In this document: positions 1 through 6,152 of the stretch, piece after piece
How positions within the stretch are numbered: the stretch's first letter is position 1
Layout of the letters: the number at the start of each line of letters is the position of its first letter
Assembly (NCBI GenBank): GCA_002693605.1
Contig: NZQO01000145.1
Span: 1-10,542, forward strand
Direction of reading: 5' to 3'
Length of the DNA stretch: 10,542 nucleotides
Source of the DNA: Flavobacteriaceae bacterium
GTDB taxonomy: Bacteria; Bacteroidota; Bacteroidia; Flavobacteriales; Flavobacteriaceae
Translations under genes and position numbers: made by a program
Notes under the pieces: model-generated
Database searches by the model: none
The model's input: only the letters and a program-made list of their open reading frames with translations
Told to the model about the DNA's origin: nothing

Positions 1-213
1 ACCAATAAAAAATTGACCAGAAAGATAGCCTCGATATTGCAAAAACCGATTTGGCTTCCCAACGTTCCCGGCTTCCTGCTTAAACTCGTACTGGGTGAGA
101 TGGCAACCTTAGTTTTGGAGGGGCAGCTGGTAAGCTCCCGAAAGTTGGAGGAACGCGGGTACAGATTCCAGTATTACAACGTGGAAGGCGCCTTACAGAA
201 TTTGTTGAATTAA
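1..213 (+). CDS. TIGR01777 family NAD(P)-dependent epimerase, C-terminal end (partial)
   Basis: This is the 3' end of a gene that begins before the window. The reading frame is open from base 1 and ends at TAA 211-213, giving about 70 residues. They match the small C-terminal DUF1731 domain of TIGR01777 (YfcH/SulA-like) extended SDR epimerases. Visible family features are a proline-bounded start (WLPNVPGFLLKL), the LGEMATLVLEGQ core, an S-x-K-L step and a closing G(Y/F)xFxY...AL..LL helix. In full-length relatives this follows a Rossmann NAD(P)-binding domain that is not visible here. The substrate of this family is generally unknown. A TTG at 13-15 can be read as a start, but the family similarity and the open frame upstream make it an internal codon. 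The gene converges on the yceI-like gene. The family call is fairly secure despite the short fragment. Confidence 0.82.
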   Translation, partial: TNKKLTRKIASILQKPIWLPNVPGFLLKLVLGEMATLVLEGQLVSSRKLEERGYRFQYYNVEGALQNLLN

Positions 214-242
214 AAAAAGCGGCCCATGGCCGCTTTTTTTTT
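212..242. terminator. Bidirectional rho-independent terminator
   Basis: A perfect 6-bp GC stem, GCGGCC (219-224) and GGCCGC (228-233), closes a 3-nt CAT loop. It is flanked by seven A (212-218) on the left and nine T (234-242) on the right. Both strands therefore give a stem followed by a U-tract, and the A/T flanks can extend the pairing. It starts inside the TAA of the epimerase gene on the left and lies 18 nt past the stop codon of the reverse-strand lipoprotein gene on the right. One element can thus end both converging transcripts. Confidence 0.93.
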
Positions 243-260
243 ACTCGAGTTATTTTTAAC

Positions 261-929
261 TTACGATTTGGTCGCTACCAAATCAACGGTTATGATAATC
301 TCGTCATCTATAAACTTGTCGCCCAAGTTGTCGAAAACCGACTTAGAGCCGTAGTTTACATTCCACTTGGTACGGTCTATGGCGAAAGGTTCACTCTTCA
401 GGATTACTTTGTTTTCCATAGAGGTCATTTCGGCAGGAAACTCAATATTATGCGTAACATCCTTAATGGTCAAATTGCCTTGCACTATGGTCTTGTTTTC
501 CTTTTGGGTCATCCCGGTTAGCTCGAAGTTGGCCTTGGGGTATTTTGTTACATTAAAGAAATCGCCTTCCTTTCCCTCAACGGTGCCTTTTAGGTGCGCC
601 TCTAGGTTTTCCTTTTGTTCTCCCTCTAGGTCTTCATCGGTAATGGTGTTCATGTCAATTTCAAACTTACCTGCCTCGATGGCGTTATCCTTTACCATAA
701 CCTCGCCCTTCGAGAGTTTTATGTGACCCTTGTGCGAGCCGGTAGGCTTATTTCCTTCCCATAAAATTCGCGAATTGTCCGTGTCCACGCTATAGTTCTC
801 AGCGATCTCTGAAGCTGCGGCTACCTCTTGTGCTTCGGTGGTTTCGGCTTCCTTGGTACTATCCTTGCACGAGACCATACCGGTGGCAACGAATGCAGCA
901 AGGGCGATGGTGGTGAATGTCTTTTTCAT
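261..929 (-). CDS. YceI family lipoprotein (polyisoprenoid-binding-like)
   Basis: The gene encodes 222 residues. Residues 1-20 form a type II signal peptide: KK at 2-3, a hydrophobic core, then a lipobox-like GMVS before Cys21, the predicted lipidation site. A low-complexity acidic and alanine-rich linker (about 22-44) follows. The YceI lipocalin-like barrel spans about 46-220. Recognisable YceI blocks are YSVD...ILWEG (46-59), GSHKGHI (64-70), the FxID segment near 89, FFNVTKYPKANFELTG (124-139), GNLTIKDVTHNIEFPA (151-166), IDRTKWNVNYGS (184-195) and the final DEIIITVDLVA. YceI proteins are secreted or lipid-anchored and some bind polyisoprenoids. The native role in Bacteroidota is unclear, so no ligand is claimed. 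The ATG at 927-929 has an A/T-rich leader, as is usual in this phylum. The gene is transcribed divergently from grpE and converges on the epimerase gene. Confidence 0.93.
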   Translation of the reverse strand: MKKTFTTIALAAFVATGMVSCKDSTKEAETTEAQEVAAASEIAENYSVDTDNSRILWEGNKPTGSHKGHIKLSKGEVMVKDNAIEAGKFEIDMNTITDEDLEGEQKENLEAHLKGTVEGKEGDFFNVTKYPKANFELTGMTQKENKTIVQGNLTIKDVTHNIEFPAEMTSMENKVILKSEPFAIDRTKWNVNYGSKSVFDNLGDKFIDDEIIITVDLVATKS

Positions 930-954
930 TTTTTACGTTTTTAGTTTGTACCGA

Positions 955-962
955 CAAAAATA
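955..962 (-). promoter_or_regulatory. Putative -7 box of the yceI-like gene
   Basis: On the reverse strand the bases read TATTTTTG, matching every fixed position of the Bacteroidota TAnnTTTG box, about 25 nt before the ATG. No TTG is seen at the usual distance upstream for a -33 element, so only half of the promoter is supported. Confidence 0.5.
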
Positions 963-1016
963 GTAAGCAAGCGACAGCTTATTCTTAAAATAGTATTAAA
1001 ATAATGCCGTGACATT

Positions 1017-1048
1017 TTGACATTTTAACTGAAATGGCAGTACTTTTG
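1017..1048 (+). promoter_or_regulatory. Promoter of grpE-dnaJ (Bacteroidota -33/-7 type)
   Basis: TACTTTTG at 1041-1048 matches the TAnnTTTG -7 consensus completely. A TTG (within TTTTG) at 1017-1019 lies 21 nt upstream, within the usual spacing for the -33 element. Transcription would begin a few bases after 1048. This leaves a short leader before the ATG at 1070 and rules out the earlier in-frame ATG at 1034. An 8-bp tandem repeat, GACATTTT at 1011-1018 and 1019-1026, overlaps the -33 element. No CIRCE-type heat-shock inverted repeat is visible. Confidence 0.7.
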
Positions 1049-1069
1049 CACCCTTCAGAAAAAAATAAA

Positions 1070-1633
1070 ATGTTCTCATTTATGAGCAAGAAAGATACAG
1101 AAAAGAGCACCGCGGTGGCCGATGAGGCACAGGGGCAGAATGAGCAGGTACACGACGCCGGCACTGAAAATGAAACGAACAGAGAAGCTGCTAGCGCCAC
1201 CCAGTTGGACCTAGAAAAGGAGCGAGAGCGTTATTTGCGCCTTTTTGCCGAATTTGAAAACTATAAGAAAAGAACGGGTCGCGAACGTGTTGAGATGTTC
1301 AAGACGGCGGGGCAGGAAGTTATTGCTGCCATGTTGCCCGTTCTGGACGATTTTGACAGGGCACTGAAGGAAATCGAAAAATCTGATGATGATAGTCTTT
1401 ACAAGGGCGTAGAGCTCATTAGCAATAAGTTGCGGGAAACCCTGCGGGGCAAAGGTTTGCAAACCGTGGAAACCAAGGTGGGCGATACCTTCGATGCTGA
1501 AATTCACGAGGCCGTAACACAAATACCCGCTTCCACTGACGATATGAAAGGAAAAATCATCGATGTACTAGAAAAAGGCTACGCACTGGGTGATAAGATA
1601 ATTCGCTACCCAAAGGTAGTTATAGGACAATAA
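1070..1633 (+). CDS. grpE: GrpE, nucleotide exchange factor of DnaK
   Basis: GrpE drives ADP release from DnaK as a dimer in the cytoplasm. Read from 1070 the protein has 187 residues, normal for the family. An acidic, polar, likely disordered N-terminus (to about 45) is followed by a long helix starting [23 protein letters not shown], the classic GrpE coiled coil. Next comes the four-helix-bundle region, including the [12 protein letters not shown] signature at about 88-99. The C-terminal beta-wing ends in [20 protein letters not shown], the expected GY...R..KV motif. Three in-frame ATGs exist at 1034, 1070 and 1082. The first lies upstream of the predicted -7 box and is rejected. ATG 1070 follows an A-rich leader and is preferred. 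ATG 1082, giving MSKKD and resembling many flavobacterial GrpE starts, is a close alternative. The dnaJ start codon follows after 1 nt, so the two genes are surely co-transcribed. Confidence 0.95.
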   Translation: MFSFMSKKDTEKSTAVADEAQGQNEQVHDAGTENETNREAASATQLDLEKERERYLRLFAEFENYKKRTGRERVEMFKTAGQEVIAAMLPVLDDFDRALKEIEKSDDDSLYKGVELISNKLRETLRGKGLQTVETKVGDTFDAEIHEAVTQIPASTDDMKGKIIDVLEKGYALGDKIIRYPKVVIGQ

Positions 1634-1634
1634 T

Positions 1635-2753
1635 ATGAACCAGGACTATTACGAGATTTTGGGCGTTTCTAAGGGCGCCTCGGCAACCGAAATTAAAAAA
1701 GCCTATCGGAAGATGGCTATTAAATACCATCCCGACAAGAATCCGGGCAATGCCGAAGCAGAAGAGATGTTCAAGAAATCTGCAGAGGCGTACGAAGTGC
1801 TAAGCAATCCTGAAAAACGGCAGCGTTATGACCAGTTTGGGCACCAGGCGTTCGATGGCAGCGGTTTTGGCGGCGGCGGCATGAATATGGACGATATCTT
1901 TAGTCAATTCGGGGATATCTTCGGCGGAGCCTTTGGCGGCGGTGGCGGTTTTGGCGGTTTTGGTGGTTTCGGAGGCGGCAGGCGTACCGTTAAGGGCAGC
2001 AACCTTCGCATTCGCGTGCAACTGACACTAGAGGAAATTGCCAATGGCGTAGAGAAGAAACTAAAGGTAAAACGTAAAAAGGTTGCCCAGGGAACTAGTT
2101 ACAAAACTTGCGACACCTGTAACGGGACTGGGCAAGTAACCCGTATCCAGAATACGATATTGGGCCGTATGCAAACGGCGACCACCTGTAATGTGTGTGG
2201 CGGTGCAGGGCAGATGGTCGATAAGAAACCTTCCAATGCCGATGAAAACGGAATGTTGCTTACCGAGGAAACTGTATCGATCAAGATACCTGCGGGTGTG
2301 GTTGACGGGATGCAGCTTAAGGTTTCCGGAAAGGGAAATGATGCTCCCGGTAATGGGATAGCGGGCGATTTGCTCGTGGCCATCGAGGAGAAACCCCACG
2401 AAAGCCTACAACGCGAGGGCGATAACCTGCATTATGATTTGTACATTAGTTTTTCAGAGGCAGCTCTGGGCAGCTCGAAGGAAATAGATACGGTTACCGG
2501 AAAGGTTCGTATTAAAATAGAGCCGGGAGTGCAGAGCGGCAAGATCTTGCGCTTGCGCAATAAGGGAATTCCCAGCATAAATAATTATGGTACCGGCGAT
2601 TTGTTGGTACACGTTAACGTTTGGACGCCTAAATCGCTTACTAAGGAACAACGCGAGTTTTTCGAGAAGATGAGCGATAGCGAGCACTTTCAGCCCAATC
2701 CCGAGAAAGAGGACAAGTCGTTTTTCGAAAAGGTGAAAGATATGTTTTCTTAA
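1635..2753 (+). CDS. dnaJ: DnaJ (Hsp40) co-chaperone with a two-motif zinc domain
   Basis: DnaJ delivers clients to DnaK and stimulates its ATPase. The protein has 372 residues. The J-domain (about 4-70) carries the essential HPD at 32-34. A Gly/Phe-rich linker lies at about 74-115 and is very glycine-dense. The zinc region has only two CxxCxGxG motifs, at 159-166 and 185-192, where the E. coli-type protein has four. The C-terminal substrate-binding beta domains run from about 211 to 330 ([52 protein letters not shown]). The tail is a lysine- and phenylalanine-rich segment ([11 protein letters not shown]). The missing middle motifs suggest that one zinc centre is retained and one is lost. The sequence is otherwise intact, and I recall the same arrangement in flavobacterial DnaJ proteins, so it is not read as damage. 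The gene is translated directly after grpE. Confidence 0.96.
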   Translation: MNQDYYEILGVSKGASATEIKKAYRKMAIKYHPDKNPGNAEAEEMFKKSAEAYEVLSNPEKRQRYDQFGHQAFDGSGFGGGGMNMDDIFSQFGDIFGGAFGGGGGFGGFGGFGGGRRTVKGSNLRIRVQLTLEEIANGVEKKLKVKRKKVAQGTSYKTCDTCNGTGQVTRIQNTILGRMQTATTCNVCGGAGQMVDKKPSNADENGMLLTEETVSIKIPAGVVDGMQLKVSGKGNDAPGNGIAGDLLVAIEEKPHESLQREGDNLHYDLYISFSEAALGSSKEIDTVTGKVRIKIEPGVQSGKILRLRNKGIPSINNYGTGDLLVHVNVWTPKSLTKEQREFFEKMSDSEHFQPNPEKEDKSFFEKVKDMFS

Positions 2754-2780
2754 GTAAACGTTAAATTAAATATTTTTTTC

Positions 2781-2880
2781 TATATTTGAAATGTCGCTAC
2801 TCTTAAAAGCGATAATTTTTCTTTTTCATAGCAATTTTTTTCCCACCCTTTAAGCAATTTAAGGGTGGGTTTTGTTTTTG
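2781..2880 (+). ncRNA. Candidate small RNA downstream of dnaJ
   Basis: TATATTTG at 2781-2788 is a full match to the TAnnTTTG -7 box. A transcript starting just after it (about 2793) would run roughly 85 nt to the strong terminator ending near 2879. It would include a small hairpin (TCGCT 2794-2798 with AGCGA 2808-2812) and a U-rich single-stranded stretch before the terminator stem. No -33 TTG is seen at the normal distance, and the region is A/T-rich, so the box could occur by chance. The interval may simply be the 3' UTR of dnaJ. No open reading frame of note lies within it. I recognise no known RNA family. Confidence 0.3.
2842..2879 (+). terminator. Rho-independent terminator after dnaJ
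   Basis: The stem is CCCACCCTT (2842-2850) with AAGGGTGGG (2861-2869), nine perfect pairs. It is extended by two further A-T pairs past one T-T mismatch to a GCAA (GNRA-type) tetraloop at 2854-2857. TTTTGTTTTT follows at 2870-2879. The T-tract lies only on the right side of the stem in the useful sense, so it works on the plus strand. It ends the grpE-dnaJ transcript or the possible small RNA. Confidence 0.92.
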
Positions 2881-2996
2881 GCACCATTCCGTCGGCGCTC
2901 ATTTTGCCGAAATTTTCAATAATTATGAAAAAGGAATTTGATTGAAGTATGGCTTCGGTCTCAATTCAATATATTTACAGAAATTAACTCGCAACT
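2880..2996 (+). promoter_or_regulatory. Leader region of the ABC transporter operon with inverted repeats
   Basis: This gene-free stretch before the ABC gene holds three short inverted repeats. They are TCGGC 2892-2896 with GCCGA 2906-2910, TTTTCA 2913-2918 with TGAAAA 2926-2931, and ATTGAA 2941-2946 with TTCAAT 2965-2970. A 7-of-8 match to the -7 box, TATATTTA, lies at 2970-2977, 19 nt before the ATG. No TTG is at proper -33 spacing. A promoter must lie here because a strong terminator precedes it, but its exact position and any operator are guesses. Confidence 0.35.
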
Positions 2997-3923
2997 ATGG
3001 AAAACCTCTTGGTGGCTAAGAATGTCTCCAAAACGTACGGAAACTATAAGGCCCTGAACGACATATCGCTGGAAGTGCCAAAAGGAAGCATTTTTGGACT
3101 TCTAGGTCCCAACGGAGCTGGAAAAACAACCTTCATTCGCATTATTAACCAAATTACCTTGCCCGATACTGGCACCGTGCTCCTAGATGGAGAGCCGTTG
3201 CGTCCAGACCATATCCAGCACATAGGTTATTTGCCCGAAGAACGGGGGCTCTACAAATCGATGAAAGTAGGTGAGCAGGCCCTGTACCTTGCCCAATTAA
3301 AGGGTCTTTCGCAGACAGAGGCAAAGGAGCGGCTTAAATATTGGTTTGATCGGTTTGGCATTAGCGACTGGTGGAACAAGAAAATACAGGAACTGTCTAA
3401 GGGAATGGCCCAGAAAATTCAATTTATAGTGACAGTGCTGCACCGTCCCAAATTGCTGATCTTCGATGAGCCCTTTAGTGGTTTCGACCCCATTAACGCC
3501 ACCTTGATAAAGGACGAGATCTTGCAATTGCGAGATGAGGGCGCAACGGTTATCTTTTCTACGCACCGAATGGAATCTGTAGAGGAAATGTGCGATCATA
3601 TTGCCCTCATCCACAAATCGAACAAGCTTTTGGACGGGAAGCTTATAAACATTAAGCGCGCGTATCAAAACAATATTTACGATGTTGGGTTGCTGGCCAA
3701 TAACCCCGAGCAAACCACCCAGGAATTGCGTTCGCGTTTTCAGGTCTCTACGGCTGCCTTCAAGAGTATACACGATGAGTTGCAATACCGAATCAAGATC
3801 CCCGAAAGTACATCGGCTAACGACCTGGTAAGTTACTTGACCACCCAGGGCCAGCTCACGCACTTTGTAGAGGTAATTCCGTCTGCAAACGATATTTTTA
3901 TTGAAACCGTAAAAAATAACTAG
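2997..3923 (+). CDS. ABC transporter ATP-binding protein, NatA/YhaQ-like (COG4152 type)
   Basis: This is the 308-residue cytoplasmic ATPase subunit of an ABC-2 exporter. Motifs visible in order are Walker A GPNGAGKT (37-44), the Q-loop region GYLPEERGLY (77-86), the signature LSKGM (133-137), Walker B LLIFDEP (153-159) with catalytic Glu158, the D-loop SGFD (161-164), and the switch His190 in STHRME. After residue 215 a DUF4162-like C-terminal domain follows, as in NatA/YhaQ-type subunits. The usual Q-loop glutamine is absent, with LPEERG in its place. As I recall, that wording is typical of this subfamily, so it does not point to inactivation. The permease gene begins 2 nt after the stop. 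The substrate cannot be read from sequence. Sodium (NatAB), drugs and peptides are known for relatives, so none is assigned. The ATG at 2997 has no Shine-Dalgarno, as expected for the phylum. Confidence 0.92.
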   Translation: MENLLVAKNVSKTYGNYKALNDISLEVPKGSIFGLLGPNGAGKTTFIRIINQITLPDTGTVLLDGEPLRPDHIQHIGYLPEERGLYKSMKVGEQALYLAQLKGLSQTEAKERLKYWFDRFGISDWWNKKIQELSKGMAQKIQFIVTVLHRPKLLIFDEPFSGFDPINATLIKDEILQLRDEGATVIFSTHRMESVEEMCDHIALIHKSNKLLDGKLINIKRAYQNNIYDVGLLANNPEQTTQELRSRFQVSTAAFKSIHDELQYRIKIPESTSANDLVSYLTTQGQLTHFVEVIPSANDIFIETVKNN

Positions 3924-3925
3924 GT

Positions 3926-5239
3926 ATGGCAATGAACCATCTATCACTCATTATTAAGCGTGAATACCTGAACAAGGTTAGAAATAAGTCATTTATAGTT
4001 ATGACCTTCTTGAGTCCGCTAATTATGGTTGCCATTTTTGCCTTGGTGGCCTATTTGTCGCAATTAAATCACGATAACAAGCGCACCATTGCCGTCTTGG
4101 ACGAGAGTGGGCTATTCGTGGAGGAATTTGAGAGCACGAGCAGTATAACGTACAAAACAATTACCGGGGTGCCGCTTTCGGAAGCGAAGAAAAATACCGA
4201 GGAGTCTTCCGATTACGGATTGTTGTATATTCCTGCGACCGCTAGCGTGGAAGACCTCTCTTCCCAAATCGTATTTTATTCCGACGACTCCCCGTCGCTA
4301 ACCCTTATAGATGATATTGAAGATGCTATTGAGGAAAAGGCAAATACTATTAAGCTGGCCAATGCCGGTATCGATGCGCAAAAAATAAGGGATCTGCGAG
4401 TGAACGTTGATACCCGGATTGAAACCTTTCAAGGACAGGAAACTTCGAAATTAGGGTCGGGCCTCAAGCTCATTTTTGGCGGGGCCGCGGGCTATTTGCT
4501 GTTCATGTTCATCATTATCTACGGAAATATGATTATGAGGAGCGTTATCGAGGAGAAGACCAGCCGCATTATTGAAGTGATCATTTCTTCCGTAAAGCCG
4601 ATTAAGCTGTTACTGGGAAAAATATTCGGAACTTCCCTCGCGGGAATTACGCAATTTGCAGCGTGGGTAATACTGCTATTTATATTTAGCGCGGTGCTCA
4701 CATCGGTGTTCGACATAGACCCGGCAACGGTGCAGACACCCCAGCAGCAAATGCTAGAGAGCAGCACGGGAGGGGTTGACTCGATCGTTCAGGAAGTGTT
4801 TTACGAGATAAACAACATGCCCTTGGCAAACCTGATCGTGATGTTCATTCTCTTCTTTATTGGGGGGTACCTTCTATACGCATCGCTATATGCGGCCATA
4901 GGGGCCGCGGTTGATAGCGAGACCGATACGCAGCAATTTATGCTTCCCATATTAATGCCGCTAATTTTGGCCGTCTATGTGGGCTTTTTCACGGTAATAG
5001 ACAATCCACACGGTACGGTGTCGCAGGTTTTCTCGTACATTCCGTTTACCTCGCCGGTTGTTATGCTTATGCGCATTCCGTTTGGCGTGCCCTTATGGCA
5101 GCAGCTAATTTCAGTATTACTGTTGTTCGTAACTTTTATAGGAACCGTGTGGTTTGCCGCCAAAATTTATCGCGTGGGTATTTTGATGTACGGAAAAAAG
5201 CCTAGTTATAAGGAACTTGCGAAATGGCTTAAATACTAA
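3926..5239 (+). CDS. ABC-2 type exporter permease, NatB-like (COG1668 type)
   Basis: The protein has 437 residues and is the membrane partner of the preceding ATPase. An N-terminal amphipathic stretch (LSLIIKREYLNKVRNKSF) is typical of ABC-2 permeases. TM1 is at about 23-45. A large extracytoplasmic loop or domain of about 130 residues (46-180) is followed by TM2 at 181-204, TM3 at 238-261, TM4 at 300-328, TM5 at 338-358 and TM6 at 392-413. The cytoplasmic segment EEKTSRIIEVIISSVKP (209-225) is the conserved coupling region seen in NatB/YhaP-like permeases. The tail is lysine-rich and cytoplasmic. The first ATG at 3926 (MAMNHLS) is taken. ATG 3932 is equally possible and would drop two residues. 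The MscS gene follows after 2 nt, which supports one transcript. Transport direction is probably export. The substrate is unknown. Confidence 0.92.
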   Translation: MAMNHLSLIIKREYLNKVRNKSFIVMTFLSPLIMVAIFALVAYLSQLNHDNKRTIAVLDESGLFVEEFESTSSITYKTITGVPLSEAKKNTEESSDYGLLYIPATASVEDLSSQIVFYSDDSPSLTLIDDIEDAIEEKANTIKLANAGIDAQKIRDLRVNVDTRIETFQGQETSKLGSGLKLIFGGAAGYLLFMFIIIYGNMIMRSVIEEKTSRIIEVIISSVKPIKLLLGKIFGTSLAGITQFAAWVILLFIFSAVLTSVFDIDPATVQTPQQQMLESSTGGVDSIVQEVFYEINNMPLANLIVMFILFFIGGYLLYASLYAAIGAAVDSETDTQQFMLPILMPLILAVYVGFFTVIDNPHGTVSQVFSYIPFTSPVVMLMRIPFGVPLWQQLISVLLLFVTFIGTVWFAAKIYRVGILMYGKKPSYKELAKWLKY

Positions 5240-5241
5240 CG

Positions 5242-6132
5242 ATGTTCCAAGACACTAAGGTGACAGAAACGCTCGGAGAGGTCGTGAAGGACGACATTTG
5301 GGGAGGTATTAAAAACTTCCTCGAGTTGGGGGTTCATTTTGGTGAAGGCGAAAAGCGTATCGATATTACCATTGGCCTGCTGTTGCTCGTCGTCGTATCC
5401 TTTTTGGTGGCCAGCTTTATCCTGAAGTGGATTCGCATGCTCTATACACGGAACATGCAGGAAACCGATAAGCTGAAGTTTATTAGTGTCTTCAAATTCA
5501 TCAAGTACGTTACCTATATCATTGTAGTTTTTGTGGTGCTGAGTGTTGCCGGTATCAACATTACACCGTTCCTCGCGGCATCTGCCGCACTTTTGGTGGG
5601 GTTGGGTCTCGCCCTTCAAGATTTGTTCAAGGACGTAATAGGCGGCATCTTTATTATTCTCGACAAATCTCTTTTAGTAGGCGATATTATCGAGCTTAAC
5701 GGGAAGGTGGGCCGTGTAATCGACATCAAGCTACGTACCACACGTGCCATTACCAGAGACGATAAGATAATTATCATTCCCAACCATACCTTCATTACCG
5801 ATACCATTTTCAACTATACCCAAAACCATCGCTCCACGCGCGAATTTGTTAGGGTAGGGGTGGCATACGGAAGCGATACTCGCAAGGTGGAGTCATTGCT
5901 TATGGAAAGTGTCGCAAAACAAAAAGGAGTGTTAAAAAGTCCTAAACCTTTCGTATTATTTGAGGATTTTGGAGATTCTGCGCTTATCTTTAGTATTCAC
6001 TTCTTTGTCAACGATAGTTTCGTCGACCCGAGAATTAAGAGTGAAATACGATTCCGAATAGACAACCTATTCAGGGATAATGAGATAACGATACCGTTTC
6101 CGCAACGAGACGTGCATCTGTTCCGAAAATAA
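5242..6132 (+). CDS. MscS family mechanosensitive ion channel
   Basis: The protein has 296 residues, near the length of the small E. coli MscS. A short cytosolic or amphipathic N-terminus precedes TM1 (about 41-62) and TM2 (about 85-105). The pore helix TM3 and its kinked extension lie at about 109-140 and are rich in Ala and Gly (LAASAALLVGLGLALQDLF). The MscS beta domain follows, with LLVGDIIELNGKVGRVIDI (144-162), RDDKIIIIPN (172-181) and the phylum-typical TRAI segment. The alpha/beta C-terminal domain ends in ITIPFPQRDVHL, a common MscS-family closing motif. These channels open under membrane tension to release solutes during hypo-osmotic shock. The gene starts 2 nt after the permease stop, so translational coupling is likely. 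I see no extra ligand-binding domain. The family call is secure, but the physiological trigger is not known. Confidence 0.95.
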   Translation: MFQDTKVTETLGEVVKDDIWGGIKNFLELGVHFGEGEKRIDITIGLLLLVVVSFLVASFILKWIRMLYTRNMQETDKLKFISVFKFIKYVTYIIVVFVVLSVAGINITPFLAASAALLVGLGLALQDLFKDVIGGIFIILDKSLLVGDIIELNGKVGRVIDIKLRTTRAITRDDKIIIIPNHTFITDTIFNYTQNHRSTREFVRVGVAYGSDTRKVESLLMESVAKQKGVLKSPKPFVLFEDFGDSALIFSIHFFVNDSFVDPRIKSEIRFRIDNLFRDNEITIPFPQRDVHLFRK

Positions 6133-6152
6133 CCTAATAATACGTACTTATT

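Noticed and set aside
367..726. Plus-strand open frame of 119 codons opposite the YceI gene
   Set aside because: It lies wholly antisense to a well-supported gene, has no family resemblance, and its composition mirrors the codon pattern of the reverse strand.
1860..1985. GGC-rich repetitive stretch that looks like a simple-sequence repeat
   Set aside because: It encodes the Gly/Phe-rich linker normal for DnaJ, in frame.
2878..2896. TTGGCACC after the dnaJ terminator, an ideal -24 box for sigma-54
   Set aside because: The -12 position reads CGTCGG with no TTGC at the fixed spacing, so it is not a complete promoter.
3228..3254. ABC ATPase without the Q-loop glutamine, considered as a sign of inactivation
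   Set aside because: The LPEERGLY wording is, as I recall, the usual one in the NatA/YhaQ subfamily, and all other catalytic motifs are intact.
3297..3947. Reverse-strand open frame of 216 codons opposite the ABC ATPase
   Set aside because: It is long but antisense to a gene with every ABC motif, and its translation resembles no protein family I know.
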